Part shown: piece after piece, positions 34,587-43,360 of the stretch
Position numbering within the stretch: the stretch's first letter is position 1
Layout: every line of letters starts with the position of its first letter
Assembly: GCF_001279695.1 (NCBI RefSeq)
Contig: NZ_LGDD01000298.1
Span: 3,365-67,364 of the forward strand
Direction: 5' to 3'
DNA from: Streptomyces sp. WM6378
GTDB taxonomy: Bacteria > Actinomycetota > Actinomycetes > Streptomycetales > Streptomycetaceae
DNA: 64,000 nt
Notes under the pieces: generated by a model
The model's input: the letters and a program-made list of their open reading frames with translations, nothing else
Told to the model about the DNA's origin: nothing
The model's database searches: none
Made by a program: the position numbers and the translations under genes

Positions 34587-34590
34587 CTAG
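34393..34590 (+). CDS. Possible small basic protein
   Basis: 65 residues from ATG (MGWTHDYGDAARNRRTAAG...). Third codon positions are mostly G or C, as in neighbouring genes. A GGGGT stands close upstream. The C-terminus is strongly basic (ILRRRARWVSARLRHTRT). Its TAG stop interlocks with the TAG stop of the opposing GH4 gene in the palindrome CTAG (34587-34590). No family recognised; it may be spurious. Confidence 0.35.
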   Translation: MGWTHDYGDAARNRRTAAGPVSYERGGPQGQGLEHPSSDSREVGIPRILRRRARWVSARLRHTRT

Positions 34591-35939
34591 TCCGCCCTGA
34601 GGTAGCCGAGGCCCGGATGGGCGCTTCGGTAGCCGTCCAGGAGCCTTCGGGCGACCTGGACGGAGTCGACCAGCGGGTGCAGGGCGAAGGCCTTCACCGC
34701 CGCCCGCGCCGACCCGCTCGCGGCCGCCTCAAGGACACACCGCTCGACCGCCTTCACCGCGCTGACCAGGCCCGCCTCATGGCCCGTCAGCTGCGTCACG
34801 GGCAGCGGGCGGGGGCCCGCCGCGTCGATGCGGCAGGGGATCTCGATGACGGCCCGCTCGTCGAGCGCGCGCAGGGACCCTCCGTTGCGCACGTTCAGGA
34901 TGAGCGTCGCCGCCTCGTCCCGCGCGATGGCCCGCATCAGGGCGAGCGCCACCTTCTCGTACCCGCCGGACTCCATGTCGTCGGCCGCGCGCTCGCCGAC
35001 CCCCGACACGTCCCGGTTCTCGGACATGTACGTGGCCTCGCGCTCGGCCCGGGTGCGGTCCCAGGCCGCCCACACCGACGCGTCGGGCACGGTCTCCGCC
35101 GTGGCGTAGAAACGTGCCTGCTGGTCCTTGAGGAAGGCGCCGCGGGTCTGCTCGGCCCGCTGGTAGGCCGTCACCGCCTCGCGGTTGAAGTAGTAGTAGT
35201 GCAGGTACTCGTTCGGAACGGAGCCCAGCGAGCGCAGCCAGTCGGCGCCGAACAGCTTGCCCTCCTCGAACGAGGTAAGCACCTCGTCGCCCTGCTCGAA
35301 CAGGCGCGGCAGAACGTTCTTCTCGCCCTCGTACAGGCCGTGCAGCCAGCCCAGGTGGTTGAGGCCCGCGTAGTCCAGGCGCAGCGCGTCCGGGTCGGCG
35401 CCGATCGTGCGGGCGACCCGGCGGGCCAGACCCACCGGCGAGTCGCAGATCCCGATGACGCGCTCGCCGAGGTGCTCGGCCATCGCCTCGGTGACCAGGC
35501 CCGCCGGATTGGTGAAGTTGATGACCCAGGCATCGGGGGCGACCGCCTCGACCCGGCGGGCGATCTCGACGGCGACCGGAACGGTGCGCAGCCCGTAGGC
35601 GATGCCGCCCGCGCCGACCGTCTCCTGGCCGAGGACGCCCTCGGCGAGCGCGATCCGCTCGTCGGCGGCCCGGCCCTCCAGGCCGCCGACGCGGATCGCC
35701 GAGAACACGAAGTCCGCGCCGCGCAGCGCCTCGTCTAGGTCGGTGGTGGTGCGCACCCGAGGCGCGTCCTGGATCCCGTACGCCCGGTCGGCGAGCACCC
35801 GGCCGATGGCGTGCAGCCGAGGCGCGTCCAGGTCGTACAGGACCACCTCGGTGACCCGCCCGGGCGCGTGGTCGCGCAGCAGGGCGCTGTACACGAGGGG
35901 GACGCGGAAGCCGCCGCCACCGAGGATCGTCAGTCGCAT
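34587..35939 (-). CDS. Glycoside hydrolase family 4 (6-phospho-beta-glucosidase type)
   Basis: 450 residues from ATG with AAAAGG six bases upstream. The GH4 NAD-binding N-terminus is MRLTILGGGGFRVPLVYSAL. Family signatures follow: WVINFTNPAGLVTEAM, GICDSPVGLARR and YAGLNHLGWLHGL, with Cys and His in positions that bind the catalytic Mn2+ in this family. Family members use NAD+ and a divalent metal in a redox-elimination mechanism to split 6-phospho-glycosides in the cytoplasm. No PTS or sugar transport gene is nearby. Length is normal. Upstream of marP is a 21-bp gap, so it may be co-transcribed from the marP side. Confidence 0.9.
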   Translation of the reverse strand: MRLTILGGGGFRVPLVYSALLRDHAPGRVTEVVLYDLDAPRLHAIGRVLADRAYGIQDAPRVRTTTDLDEALRGADFVFSAIRVGGLEGRAADERIALAEGVLGQETVGAGGIAYGLRTVPVAVEIARRVEAVAPDAWVINFTNPAGLVTEAMAEHLGERVIGICDSPVGLARRVARTIGADPDALRLDYAGLNHLGWLHGLYEGEKNVLPRLFEQGDEVLTSFEEGKLFGADWLRSLGSVPNEYLHYYYFNREAVTAYQRAEQTRGAFLKDQQARFYATAETVPDASVWAAWDRTRAEREATYMSENRDVSGVGERAADDMESGGYEKVALALMRAIARDEAATLILNVRNGGSLRALDERAVIEIPCRIDAAGPRPLPVTQLTGHEAGLVSAVKAVERCVLEAAASGSARAAVKAFALHPLVDSVQVARRLLDGYRSAHPGLGYLRAD

Positions 35940-35960
35940 CGGAGCCTTTTCGTCAGGGGG

Positions 35961-37160
35961 TCATAGGGCGCACTGCTGGCTGTCGACCTGCTGACTGGCC
36001 GTGCGGCCCTGCTGGATGTCGGCCTGGATCTCGTCGGCGGTCAGCGCGTATCCGGTGTCCGGGTCGTCCAGCGACTTCGCGAAGACCACCCCGTACACCT
36101 TGCCCTCGGGGGTCAGGAGCGGGCCGCCGGAGTTGCCGGGGCGGACCGTGGTGAACAGCGAGTAGACATCGCGGCGGACCGTGCCGCGGTGGTAGATGTC
36201 CGGCCCGTTCGCGCTGATCCGGCCGCGGATGCGGGCGGAGCGGACGTCATAGGGATGGTCCTCGGGGAAGCCCGCGACGATCGCGCTGTTGCCGCTGCGG
36301 GCGTCGGTGGAGGTGAACTGGAGCGGGGGCGCCTTCAGGTCCGGCACGTCCAGGACCGCGATGTCGCGGCGCCAGTCGTAGAGCACGACCTTCGCGTCGT
36401 ACGTACGCCCCTGACCGCCTATCTGGATGGTCGGCTCGTCCACGCCGCCCACCACGTGCGCGTTGGTCATGACGCGCCGGTCGGCGAAGACGAAGCCAGT
36501 GCCTTCGAGGCGCTTTCCGCAGCTCGGAGCCATGCCGACGACCTTGACGATCGACTTCTGGGCGGCCGCCGCGACGGGGCTGCCCGCGAGCTTCGGGTCG
36601 GGCGCCTGGACCTCGGTGATCGACTCGTTCGAGAACGGCGTGAAGACCTGCGGGAAGCCGTTCTGCGCGAGGACCGAGGAGAAGTCGCTGAACCAGGTGG
36701 ATGCCTGTTGGGGCATCACGTTGGAGACCCCGAGGAGGATCTTGGAGCTGCGGACCTCCTTGCCCAGCGTCGGCAGCGCGGTCCCGGCGAGCGCCGAACC
36801 GATCAGCCACGCGACGAGCAGCATGGCCACGACGTTCACCAAGGCGCCGCCGGTGGCGTCCAGGGCTCTCGCGGGCGACCAGGTGATGTACCGGCGCAGC
36901 TTGTTGCCGAGGTGGGTGGTGAAGGCCTGGCCCACGGAGGCGCAGACGATCACGATGACGACCGCGACGACGGCCGCTGTCGTCGAGACCTGGGACTCGT
37001 TGGTCAGCTGGTCCCAGATGACCGGGAGCAGGTACACGGCGATGAGGCCACCGCCGAGGAACCCGATCACCGACAGGATGCCGACGACGAAGCCCTGGCG
37101 GTAGCCGACGATCGCGAACCACACGGCGGCGACCAGCAACAGGATGTCCAGCACGTTCAC
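35961..37160 (-). CDS. marP: MarP-type membrane serine protease (CvpA + trypsin domains)
   Basis: 399 residues from GTG (VNVLDILLLVAAVWFAI...). Four N-terminal membrane helices form a CvpA/colicin V-like domain (to about 135), followed by a chymotrypsin-fold protease facing outward. Catalytic triad from position: His235 (MTNAHVV), Asp266 (RRDIAVLDV), Ser344 (RPGNSGGPLL), nearly the same numbering as M. tuberculosis MarP (235/264/343). Cysteines in PSCGKRLEG and the C-terminal QQCAL could form the disulfide described for MarP. The mycobacterial enzyme is needed for acid resistance and activates a peptidoglycan hydrolase. Spaced 13 nt from the Nudix gene upstream. Confidence 0.93.
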   Translation of the reverse strand: MNVLDILLLVAAVWFAIVGYRQGFVVGILSVIGFLGGGLIAVYLLPVIWDQLTNESQVSTTAAVVAVVIVIVCASVGQAFTTHLGNKLRRYITWSPARALDATGGALVNVVAMLLVAWLIGSALAGTALPTLGKEVRSSKILLGVSNVMPQQASTWFSDFSSVLAQNGFPQVFTPFSNESITEVQAPDPKLAGSPVAAAAQKSIVKVVGMAPSCGKRLEGTGFVFADRRVMTNAHVVGGVDEPTIQIGGQGRTYDAKVVLYDWRRDIAVLDVPDLKAPPLQFTSTDARSGNSAIVAGFPEDHPYDVRSARIRGRISANGPDIYHRGTVRRDVYSLFTTVRPGNSGGPLLTPEGKVYGVVFAKSLDDPDTGYALTADEIQADIQQGRTASQQVDSQQCAL

Positions 37161-37173
37161 GGGCCCCAGCCTG

Positions 37174-38181
37174 TCACGCGTGCCAGTCGAGCGGCACCCG
37201 CTTGGCTCGGTCCCACGGGCGCTCCCAGCCCGCGTAGTGCACGATCCGGTCGATCACACCGGCCGTGAAGCCCCACACCAGCGCCGATTCGACCAGGAAT
37301 GCCGGGCCTGTGTGGCCCCGTGGGTGGACGGCGGTCGCGCGGTTGGCCGGGTCCGTGAGATCCGCCACGGGCACCGTGAAGACGCGGGCCGTCTCGCCGC
37401 TGTCGACGGCCCGCACCGGCGTCGGCTCGCGCCACCAGCCGAGCACGGGCGTCACGACGAAACCGCTGACCGGGATGTAGAGCCGGGGCAGCACGCCGAA
37501 GAGCTGGACGCCGGCCGGGTCGAGCCCGGTCTCCTCCTCGGCCTCGCGCAGCGCGGCCCGCAGCGGGCCCGTGGTGGCCGGGTCGCCGTCCTCCGGGTCG
37601 AGGGCGCCGCCCGGGAAGGAGGGCTGGCCGCCGTGCGAACGGAGCTGGCTGGCCCGCTCCATGAGGAGCAGCTCGGGGCCGCGCGGGCCCTCGCCGAACA
37701 GGACGAGCACGGCGGACTGCCGCCCGTCGCCGCTCTCCGGCGGCAGGAACCGGCTCATCTGCTCGGGCTCGACGGCCTCGGCCGCCCGCGCGACCGGCGC
37801 CAGCCAGCCGGGCAGGCCCTCGCTGGTCACGGCGAGGCCGTTCGTACCGGGGCGGGCGTGCGGATCGGCGCCGGGCGCCGCATGGCCTGTGGTGGCGCGC
37901 CCCGCGCCCGCGTGGCCGACGGCGGCGTGGCCGGTGGCCCGGGCCCTGGCCGCGTCCTTGGCGGGGTCTCTGGTGGGGTCGCCTATGGCGCGCGGAGTGC
38001 CGGGCCCGGCCGGGTCGCCCACGCCACTCGCCGCCTGGGCGTGGCCGGGCCCGCCGATACGGCCGCTCAGGCCGGCGCTGCGGGCCCGATCCGCGTCCGG
38101 GCGGCCGACCGGGCCGCCGGTGCGGCCAAGATCTCCGGTCGCGCTCAGACCACCGTCGTACGTCTCGCTCGTGTGCGTCAT
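37174..38181 (-). CDS. Nudix hydrolase, CoA-pyrophosphatase type, with long disordered N-terminus
   Basis: 335 residues from ATG (MTHTSETYDGG...) with GGGGG five bases upstream; an ATG five codons earlier is an alternative. The catalytic part starts near EGLPGWLAPVARAAEAVEPEQ. Its Nudix box spans GGALDPEDGD...ALREAEEETGL, preceded by MERASQLRSHGGQPSFPGG, characteristic of NUDT7/8-like CoA diphosphatases. The first 115 residues are Ala/Gly/His/Pro/Arg low-complexity sequence with a loose GHAA/ATGHA repeat. G/C-ending codons continue through it, so it is probably translated, but a GTG near 37829 would give a normal-length protein. Same gene order as mycobacterial marP-Nudix-nth-crp. Confidence 0.85.
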   Translation of the reverse strand: MTHTSETYDGGLSATGDLGRTGGPVGRPDADRARSAGLSGRIGGPGHAQAASGVGDPAGPGTPRAIGDPTRDPAKDAARARATGHAAVGHAGAGRATTGHAAPGADPHARPGTNGLAVTSEGLPGWLAPVARAAEAVEPEQMSRFLPPESGDGRQSAVLVLFGEGPRGPELLLMERASQLRSHGGQPSFPGGALDPEDGDPATTGPLRAALREAEEETGLDPAGVQLFGVLPRLYIPVSGFVVTPVLGWWREPTPVRAVDSGETARVFTVPVADLTDPANRATAVHPRGHTGPAFLVESALVWGFTAGVIDRIVHYAGWERPWDRAKRVPLDWHA

Positions 38182-38266
38182 CTGCACCCCCGTCATTCAT
38201 CGTCCACAACGCCTGTGCCGGTCGCTTTCGTTCCGGTCGGCTCCAGCGTCCGTCTTCCGGGTGACG

Positions 38267-39448
38267 TCAGCCGGCTCCCAGCGGCGGCGCGGGCAGGCCC
38301 GGGTAGTCGGGCGGCGGGCTCAGCCGCTGGCCCGGCAGGCCGCCCTTCTCGTACTTGAGGAGCTTCCGCGCCTTCTCGGGGTCGGTCTCGCCTTCGCCGT
38401 ACGACGGACACAGCGGGGCGATCGGGCAGGCGCCGCAAGCGGGTTTGCGGGCGTGGCAGATGCGGCGGCCGTGGAAGACGACCCGGTGCGAGAGCATCGT
38501 CCACTCGCTCTTGGGGAAGATCGCGCAGATCTCCGCCTCGACCTTCTCCGGATCGTCCTGCTCGGTCCACTTGAACCGGCGCACCAGCCTGCCGAAGTGG
38601 GTGTCGACGGTGATCCCCGGCACCCCAAATGCGTTGCCGAGCACGACATTTGCGGTCTTGCGCCCGACCCCGGGCAGCTTGACCAGATCCTCCAGTCGCC
38701 CCGGCACCTCGCCGCCGAACTCGTCCCTGAGGGCGGTGGCGAGCCCCATGATCGACTTGGTCTTGGCCCGGAAGAACCCGGTGGGCCGGATGATCGCCTC
38801 GACCTCCTCGGGGTTCGCCGCGGCAAGGTCCTCGGGCGTCGGGTACGCGGCGAACAGGCCCGGTGTCGTCTGGTTGACCCGGAGGTCGGTGGTCTGCGCG
38901 GACAGGACGGTCGCGACGAGCAACTCGAAGGGGTTCCGGAAGTCCAGTTCGGGATGGGCGTACGGATAGACCTCGGCGAGCTCGCGATTGATCCGGCGGG
39001 CCCGGCGGACCATCGCGAGATGGGACTCGGGCTTGGCTCCGACGGGCCGGCCCGTGGCGGTGCCCGTACCGGTGGCCTTGGGAGCGCGCTTGGAGGTGGC
39101 CGTGCTCTTGGCCTTCGAAGCGGCTTTCCCCTGAGGGGCGCCCGGGGAGGCCACCTCCTCAGGAGGCACCGCGCCGGCGGACGTGCCCTTGGCGGCCGTC
39201 ACCTTGGAGGCCGTCTTCTTGGCAGCGGCCTTCTTGACGACGGGCTTGACCGTGGCGGGCTCCTTGCCGGCGGGTTTCACTCGGGCGACCTTCCCGGCCG
39301 GCTCTGCCGTGTTGCCGACCGTCTTGCCGTCTGTCTTGCCGGGGCGCGCGGAAGAGGCGGCTCCGGAAGCCCGCGCGGCCTTCTTCGCGGGCTCTTTCGC
39401 CCTGGACGCGGGCTGTTCGCCCACAGCGGAATCATTGTCTGCGGACAC
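38267..39448 (-). CDS. nth: Endonuclease III with histone-like N-terminal extension
   Basis: 393 residues from GTG ([12 protein letters not shown]...), chosen for the GGGGGG eight bases upstream; an in-frame GTG at 39493 is the alternative. The first 140 residues are Ala/Lys/Pro/Thr-rich with [13 protein letters not shown] repeats. The enzyme core follows: Hh[15 protein letters not shown] (about 257-270, catalytic Lys), the catalytic Asp in TVDTHFGRL, and the [4Fe-4S] cysteines in [17 protein letters not shown] (about 330-346, spacing C-x6-C-x2-C-x5-C). It removes oxidised pyrimidines and cuts abasic sites. The extension probably binds DNA nonspecifically, like the TopA tail. It is divergent from crp. 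Confidence 0.92.
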   Translation of the reverse strand: MSADNDSAVGEQPASRAKEPAKKAARASGAASSARPGKTDGKTVGNTAEPAGKVARVKPAGKEPATVKPVVKKAAAKKTASKVTAAKGTSAGAVPPEEVASPGAPQGKAASKAKSTATSKRAPKATGTGTATGRPVGAKPESHLAMVRRARRINRELAEVYPYAHPELDFRNPFELLVATVLSAQTTDLRVNQTTPGLFAAYPTPEDLAAANPEEVEAIIRPTGFFRAKTKSIMGLATALRDEFGGEVPGRLEDLVKLPGVGRKTANVVLGNAFGVPGITVDTHFGRLVRRFKWTEQDDPEKVEAEICAIFPKSEWTMLSHRVVFHGRRICHARKPACGACPIAPLCPSYGEGETDPEKARKLLKYEKGGLPGQRLSPPPDYPGLPAPPLGAG

Positions 39449-39596
39449 TCTTCCAGCCCCCCTGGCCTGCGCTCTCACCGGCGAATTGGACACCCGGCCA
39501 GCCTAAAGCCCGGCACCGACATCCGCCCCGGCCACAGCGAATCAGCGCCCCAATCGGCCCCCTGACTCACGGTCCGGCACTCCAGTACGTCATCCT

Positions 39597-39612
39597 TGTG
39601 ATTGATCGCACT
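39597..39612. promoter_or_regulatory. Crp-like binding site upstream of crp
   Basis: TGTGATTGATCGCACT fits TGTGA-N6-TCACA at 8 of 10 defined positions. It is 64 bp before the crp start codon. A second dyad, GGGGAGC-AG-GCTCCCC (39634-39649), lies between it and the gene and could be a leader hairpin or another operator. Confidence 0.45.
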
Positions 39613-39675
39613 GTTTAGACCGTCCGGCAAAATGGGGAGCAGGCTCCCCTGATACCGGTCGACAAGGAGAGATTC

Positions 39676-40350
39676 GTGGACGACGTTCTGCGGCGCGCCC
39701 CGCTCTTCGCGGCGCTCGATGACGAGCAGGCCGCGGAGCTCCGCGCCTCGATGAGTGAGGTGACGCTCGCCCGCGGCGACACCCTCTTCCACGAGGGCGA
39801 CCCCGGCGACCGCCTGTACGTGGTCACCGAGGGCAAGGTGAAGCTGCACCGCACCTCACCCGACGGCCGGGAGAACATGCTGGCGGTCCTCGGCCCCGGC
39901 GAGCTCATCGGCGAGCTGTCCCTCTTCGACCCGGGCCCGCGCACCGCCACCGCGACCGCGCTGACCGAGGTCAAGCTGCTGGGCCTGGGCCACGGCGACC
40001 TTCAGCCCTGGCTGAACGCCCGCCCGGAGGTGGCCACGGCGCTGCTCCGCGCCGTCGCCCGCCGACTGCGCAAGACCAACGACCAGATGTCCGACCTGGT
40101 CTTCTCCGACGTGCCGGGCCGTGTCGCCCGCGCACTGCTCGACCTGTCGCGCCGCTTCGGCGTGCAGTCCGAGGAGGGCATCCACGTCGTCCACGACCTG
40201 ACTCAGGAAGAGCTGGCCCAGTTGGTCGGCGCCTCCCGCGAGACGGTCAACAAGGCGCTCGCCGACTTCGCCCAGCGCGGCTGGCTGCGCCTGGAGGCCC
40301 GCGCGGTCATCCTGCTGGACGTGGAGCGCCTGGCGAAGCGCTCGCGCTGA
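39676..40350 (+). CDS. crp: Crp/Fnr-family regulator (cAMP receptor protein)
   Basis: 224 residues from GTG with AAGGAGAG six bases upstream. Cyclic-nucleotide-binding domain from about 8 to 120, with the phosphate-binding cassette GELIGELSLFDPGPRTATATA. A dimerisation helix follows, then the winged HTH DLTQEELAQLVGASRETVNKALADFAQRGW. Length and sequence match actinobacterial Crp. In S. coelicolor Crp affects germination and is a global regulator of secondary metabolism. It is transcribed alone, with a terminator at 40403-40434. Confidence 0.95.
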   Translation: MDDVLRRAPLFAALDDEQAAELRASMSEVTLARGDTLFHEGDPGDRLYVVTEGKVKLHRTSPDGRENMLAVLGPGELIGELSLFDPGPRTATATALTEVKLLGLGHGDLQPWLNARPEVATALLRAVARRLRKTNDQMSDLVFSDVPGRVARALLDLSRRFGVQSEEGIHVVHDLTQEELAQLVGASRETVNKALADFAQRGWLRLEARAVILLDVERLAKRSR

Positions 40351-40402
40351 ACGTCGCCGTCCGCGGCCGCGTCCTGCGCAACCGCCTCTGTTCGTACGCC
40401 TG

Positions 40403-40434
40403 AGGGGCCGGTCCCATCCGAGACCGGCCCCTTT
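40403..40434 (+). terminator. Terminator of crp
   Basis: GGGGCCGGTC, 8-nt loop, GACCGGCCCC then TTT; one further A-T pair extends the stem to 11 bp. Begins 53 nt past the stop codon. Confidence 0.85.
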
Positions 40435-40636
40435 CGCGTGGGCCGACTTCCCCGCGGCCGCACATGGGCCCCACAGGGCACGAACGCACAGGCGGGGGAC
40501 GGACCGAGCGGCCGTCTGTCGGTGGCCCGTCTGTCAGTGGCCCGGTCTACTCTGCGCGTAACTGCTGTGCTCCGCGCGTACGGTCGCGGCGCGCGCGTGC
40601 AGCGGAACGCAAGGACACGGGGGGGCACAAGGGCGC

Positions 40637-41437
40637 ATGGCCGGGAAAGACGGATACATCGAGCGCGAGGGGTCGCTCGGCCTTGTGCGGCCGGAGTTCC
40701 GGGCCGTCGTCGCCGCCCTGCGCGACCAGGTGGCGCACCGGTTCGGCGGGCGGCTGCACAGTGCGTACCTGTACGGATCCGTGCCGCGCGGCACGGCGCG
40801 GGCGGGCCGGTCCGACCTGGACGTGCTGCTCGCGCTGCATGAGTCCCCGACGGAGGCCGACCGAGCCGAGGCACGGACCATCGAGTCCGAGCTGGACGCC
40901 GGTTTCGAGGTGATCGACGGGGCCGGGATCCTGCTGTTCGGCCGGGACGTGCTGCTGAGCGGCCTTGAGCGGTACGACCTCGGCTGGTTCGTGGCCTGCC
41001 TGTGCACCCCGTTGCTCGGGGACGACCTCGCCGAACACCTGCCCCGCTACCGGCCCACCTCGCTGCTCGCCCGCGAGACCAACGGCGACCTCGGCGACGC
41101 CCTCCCCCGCTGGCGCCGGCAAGCCGCGGAGGCCGCCGACGACGCGGCACTCCAGTCGCTCATGCGCCGCGCCTCGCGCAAGCTCGTGCGGACCGCGTTC
41201 ACACTCGTCATGCCGCAGCACGGCGGCTGGACCAGCGATCTGACGGAGCAGGCGGAGATCTTCGGGCGCTACTACCCGGAGCGCGCCGGGCAGTTGAGAG
41301 AAATTGCCGTGCTGGCCGGGAACCCGGTCGCGGACCGGAACGTTCTCGATATGTACACCGAAAATCTCGGACCGTGGCTCGCCGCCGAATACCTCACGGT
41401 CCATGGCGCCAAGGCGCCGCGCCCGTACGAGAGTTGA
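40637..41437 (+). CDS. Nucleotidyltransferase-fold protein
   Basis: 266 residues from ATG, with AAGGGCGC just upstream. The N-terminus has the pol-beta nucleotidyltransferase signature SAYLYGSVPRGTARAGRSDLDVLLAL: helix-turn GS followed by D-x-D, about residues 42-67. The C-terminal 150 residues are helical and resemble the substrate-binding part of aminoglycoside-adenylyltransferase- or MNT-like proteins (RRASRKLVRTAFTLVMPQHGGW). No partner HEPN gene is adjacent, so a toxin-antitoxin role is not suggested. The substrate is unknown. Upstream 40435-40636 has no recognisable site. Confidence 0.8.
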   Translation: MAGKDGYIEREGSLGLVRPEFRAVVAALRDQVAHRFGGRLHSAYLYGSVPRGTARAGRSDLDVLLALHESPTEADRAEARTIESELDAGFEVIDGAGILLFGRDVLLSGLERYDLGWFVACLCTPLLGDDLAEHLPRYRPTSLLARETNGDLGDALPRWRRQAAEAADDAALQSLMRRASRKLVRTAFTLVMPQHGGWTSDLTEQAEIFGRYYPERAGQLREIAVLAGNPVADRNVLDMYTENLGPWLAAEYLTVHGAKAPRPYES

Positions 41438-41514
41438 GCACCGCCCTCACTCAACCCTCCTCTACGGAGCGCCAGTTCATGCACAGCTAAACCAGCATCC
41501 CTCCTGACGCAACG

Positions 41515-42345
41515 TCAAATAAGGCCGTGCTCACGCAGATATTCGAGCTGCGCGCGCACCGAGAGCTCGGCGGCCGGCCACAGCGACCGGTCGACGTCCG
41601 AGTAGACCAGGGCCACCACGTCCGCCGCCGTGAGGTGGCCGTTCTCCACTGCCGTCTCCACCTGCGCCAGCCGGTGGGCGCGGTGGGCCAGATAGAACTC
41701 GACGGCGCCCTGCGCGTCGTCGAGCACCGGGCCGTGACCCGGCAGCACGGTGTGCACACCGTCATCAACTGTCAGCGAACGCAGCCTGCGAAGGGAGTCG
41801 AGATAGTCGCCCAGGCGGCCGTCGGGGTGGGCCACGACGGTCGTGCCGCGCCCGAGGACCGTGTCGCCCGTCAGGACGGCCCGGTCGGCGGGCAGATGGA
41901 AGCAGAGCGAGTCAGCGGTGTGGCCCGGGGTGGGCACCACCCTCATCTCCAGGCCACCAGTGGTGATGACATCGCCCGCGGCGAGGCCCTCGTCCCCCAG
42001 GCGCAGGGCCGGGTCCAGGGCGCGCACGGGGGTACGGGTCAGCTCCGCGAAACGGGCCGCGCCCTCGGCGTGGTCGGGGTGCCCATGGGTGAGCAGAGTC
42101 AGCGCGACCCGCTTGCCCGCCTTCCCGGCCGTGGCGATGACGTGGTTGAGGTGCGCGTCGTCGAGCGGTCCGGGGTCGATGACGACGGCCAGGTCGGAGT
42201 CGGGCTCGGCGACGATCCAGGTGTTGGTGCCGTCCAGGGTCATCGCGGAGGGGTTGGGCGCGAGGACGTTGATCGCGCGGTCGGTCGCACGGCCCGAAAG
42301 GACCCCACCGCGCGGCTGCCCGGGAAGAGCGGCGGCATCACTCAT
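41515..42345 (-). CDS. Metallo-beta-lactamase-fold hydrolase (LACTB2-like)
   Basis: 276 residues from ATG with GGAG eight bases upstream. Metal-binding motifs in order: TLLTHGHPDHAEGAARF (H-x-H-x-D-H), VVPTPGHTADSLCFHL, LTGDTVLGRGT and VLPGHGPVLDD. A C-terminal winged-helix-like region (AVENGHLTAADVVALVYSDVD...LSVRAQLEYLREHGLI) is characteristic of the LACTB2/CPSF-like group, some of which are RNA nucleases. Its position beside crp, RidA and the ArsA pair matches Rv3677c of M. tuberculosis. The natural substrate is not known. Confidence 0.88.
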   Translation of the reverse strand: MSDAAALPGQPRGGVLSGRATDRAINVLAPNPSAMTLDGTNTWIVAEPDSDLAVVIDPGPLDDAHLNHVIATAGKAGKRVALTLLTHGHPDHAEGAARFAELTRTPVRALDPALRLGDEGLAAGDVITTGGLEMRVVPTPGHTADSLCFHLPADRAVLTGDTVLGRGTTVVAHPDGRLGDYLDSLRRLRSLTVDDGVHTVLPGHGPVLDDAQGAVEFYLAHRAHRLAQVETAVENGHLTAADVVALVYSDVDRSLWPAAELSVRAQLEYLREHGLI

Positions 42346-42472
42346 ACGGCATCTCCAGGGGTGGCGGACTCGGTGGTCATCCGGGCAAGCCTCGCGGACC
42401 GGGGCAGCGTGTGACGACCGCGCCTCGCGAGGCCGTCCCGCGCAAGGTCGATGGGGTTGGCGGCGGCAGGGG

Positions 42473-43360
42473 TCATGAGGGGCGGCCCCCGGCCGGGATG
42501 TGCTTGGTGAACTCGTCGTGGCCAGGCCAGCTCAGGACGAGTTCCCCGGTGTCGGTCAGACGGGCCCGGGCGAGGACCGGGGTCAGATCGCGCTCGGCCG
42601 CGCCCACGAGGGCTTCGGCGGCAGTGGCGTACGGAAGGAGGTCACGCAGGGTGGAAATGGTCGGCGGCATCATCAGGAGCTCGCCCTTGTCGTAGCCGGC
42701 GGCGGCTTCGACGGGGTGGATCCAGACGGTGCGGTCGGCCTCGGTGGAGGCGTTCCGGGTGACCTGCCCTTCGGGGAGCGCCGCGACGAAGAACCAGGTG
42801 TCGTACCGCCGGGGCTCGAATTCGGGGGTGATCCAGCGCGCCCAGGCGCCGAGCAGATCGGAGCGGAGCACGAGGCCGCGCCGGTCCAGGAACTCGGCGA
42901 AGCTGAGGTCGCGGGTCACCAGTGCCTGGCGGTCGGCCTCCCAGTCGTCGCCGGTGGTGTCGCCGACGACGGTGGTGGCGTCGGGGCCCGCGAGGAGGAC
43001 GCCCGCCTCCTCGTAGGTCTCGCGCACCGCGGCGCAGACGATGGCCTGGGCGGAGGCGGGGTCGGTGCCGAGGCGTTCGGCCCAGGTCTCGCGCGGCGGT
43101 CCTGCCCAGCCGAGCTGGGCGTCCTCGGCGTCGCGGGGGTCCACGCCGCCGCCCGGGTACGCGTAAGCGCCTCCGGCGAAGGCCATGGAGGTGCGTCTGC
43201 GCAGCATGTGGACGGCGGGGCCGGTGTCCGTGCCGGCCGCCCCGTCCCGGAGCAGCATCACGGTGGCGGCCCGCCGCGGCTCGACCGCGGTGAGCTCGCC
43301 TGCGGCGAGGGCGCGAATGCGGTCCGGCCACTCCGGCGGGTACCACTGACCATTGGGCAT
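42473..43360 (-). CDS. Nudix hydrolase, NUDT19-like
   Basis: 295 residues from ATG (MPNGQWYPPEWPDRIRAL...); the ribosome site is weak. The Nudix box is interrupted by a long insert: GGAYAYPGGGVDPRDAEDAQLGW... then AIVCAAVRETYEEAGVLLAG. This split arrangement, with about 30 residues between GG and the RE-x-x-EE part, is typical of NUDT19/RP2p-like enzymes that cleave CoA derivatives. The C-terminal segment contains ARWITPEFEPRRYDTWFFVAALPEGQ, conserved in the group. It is encoded 127 nt upstream of the MBL-fold gene on the same strand, probably the same transcript. Confidence 0.87.
   Translation of the reverse strand: MPNGQWYPPEWPDRIRALAAGELTAVEPRRAATVMLLRDGAAGTDTGPAVHMLRRRTSMAFAGGAYAYPGGGVDPRDAEDAQLGWAGPPRETWAERLGTDPASAQAIVCAAVRETYEEAGVLLAGPDATTVVGDTTGDDWEADRQALVTRDLSFAEFLDRRGLVLRSDLLGAWARWITPEFEPRRYDTWFFVAALPEGQVTRNASTEADRTVWIHPVEAAAGYDKGELLMMPPTISTLRDLLPYATAAEALVGAAERDLTPVLARARLTDTGELVLSWPGHDEFTKHIPAGGRPS

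Noticed and set aside
40637..41437. MNT/HEPN toxin-antitoxin pair
   Set aside because: The nucleotidyltransferase is too long for an MNT antitoxin and no HEPN gene is adjacent.
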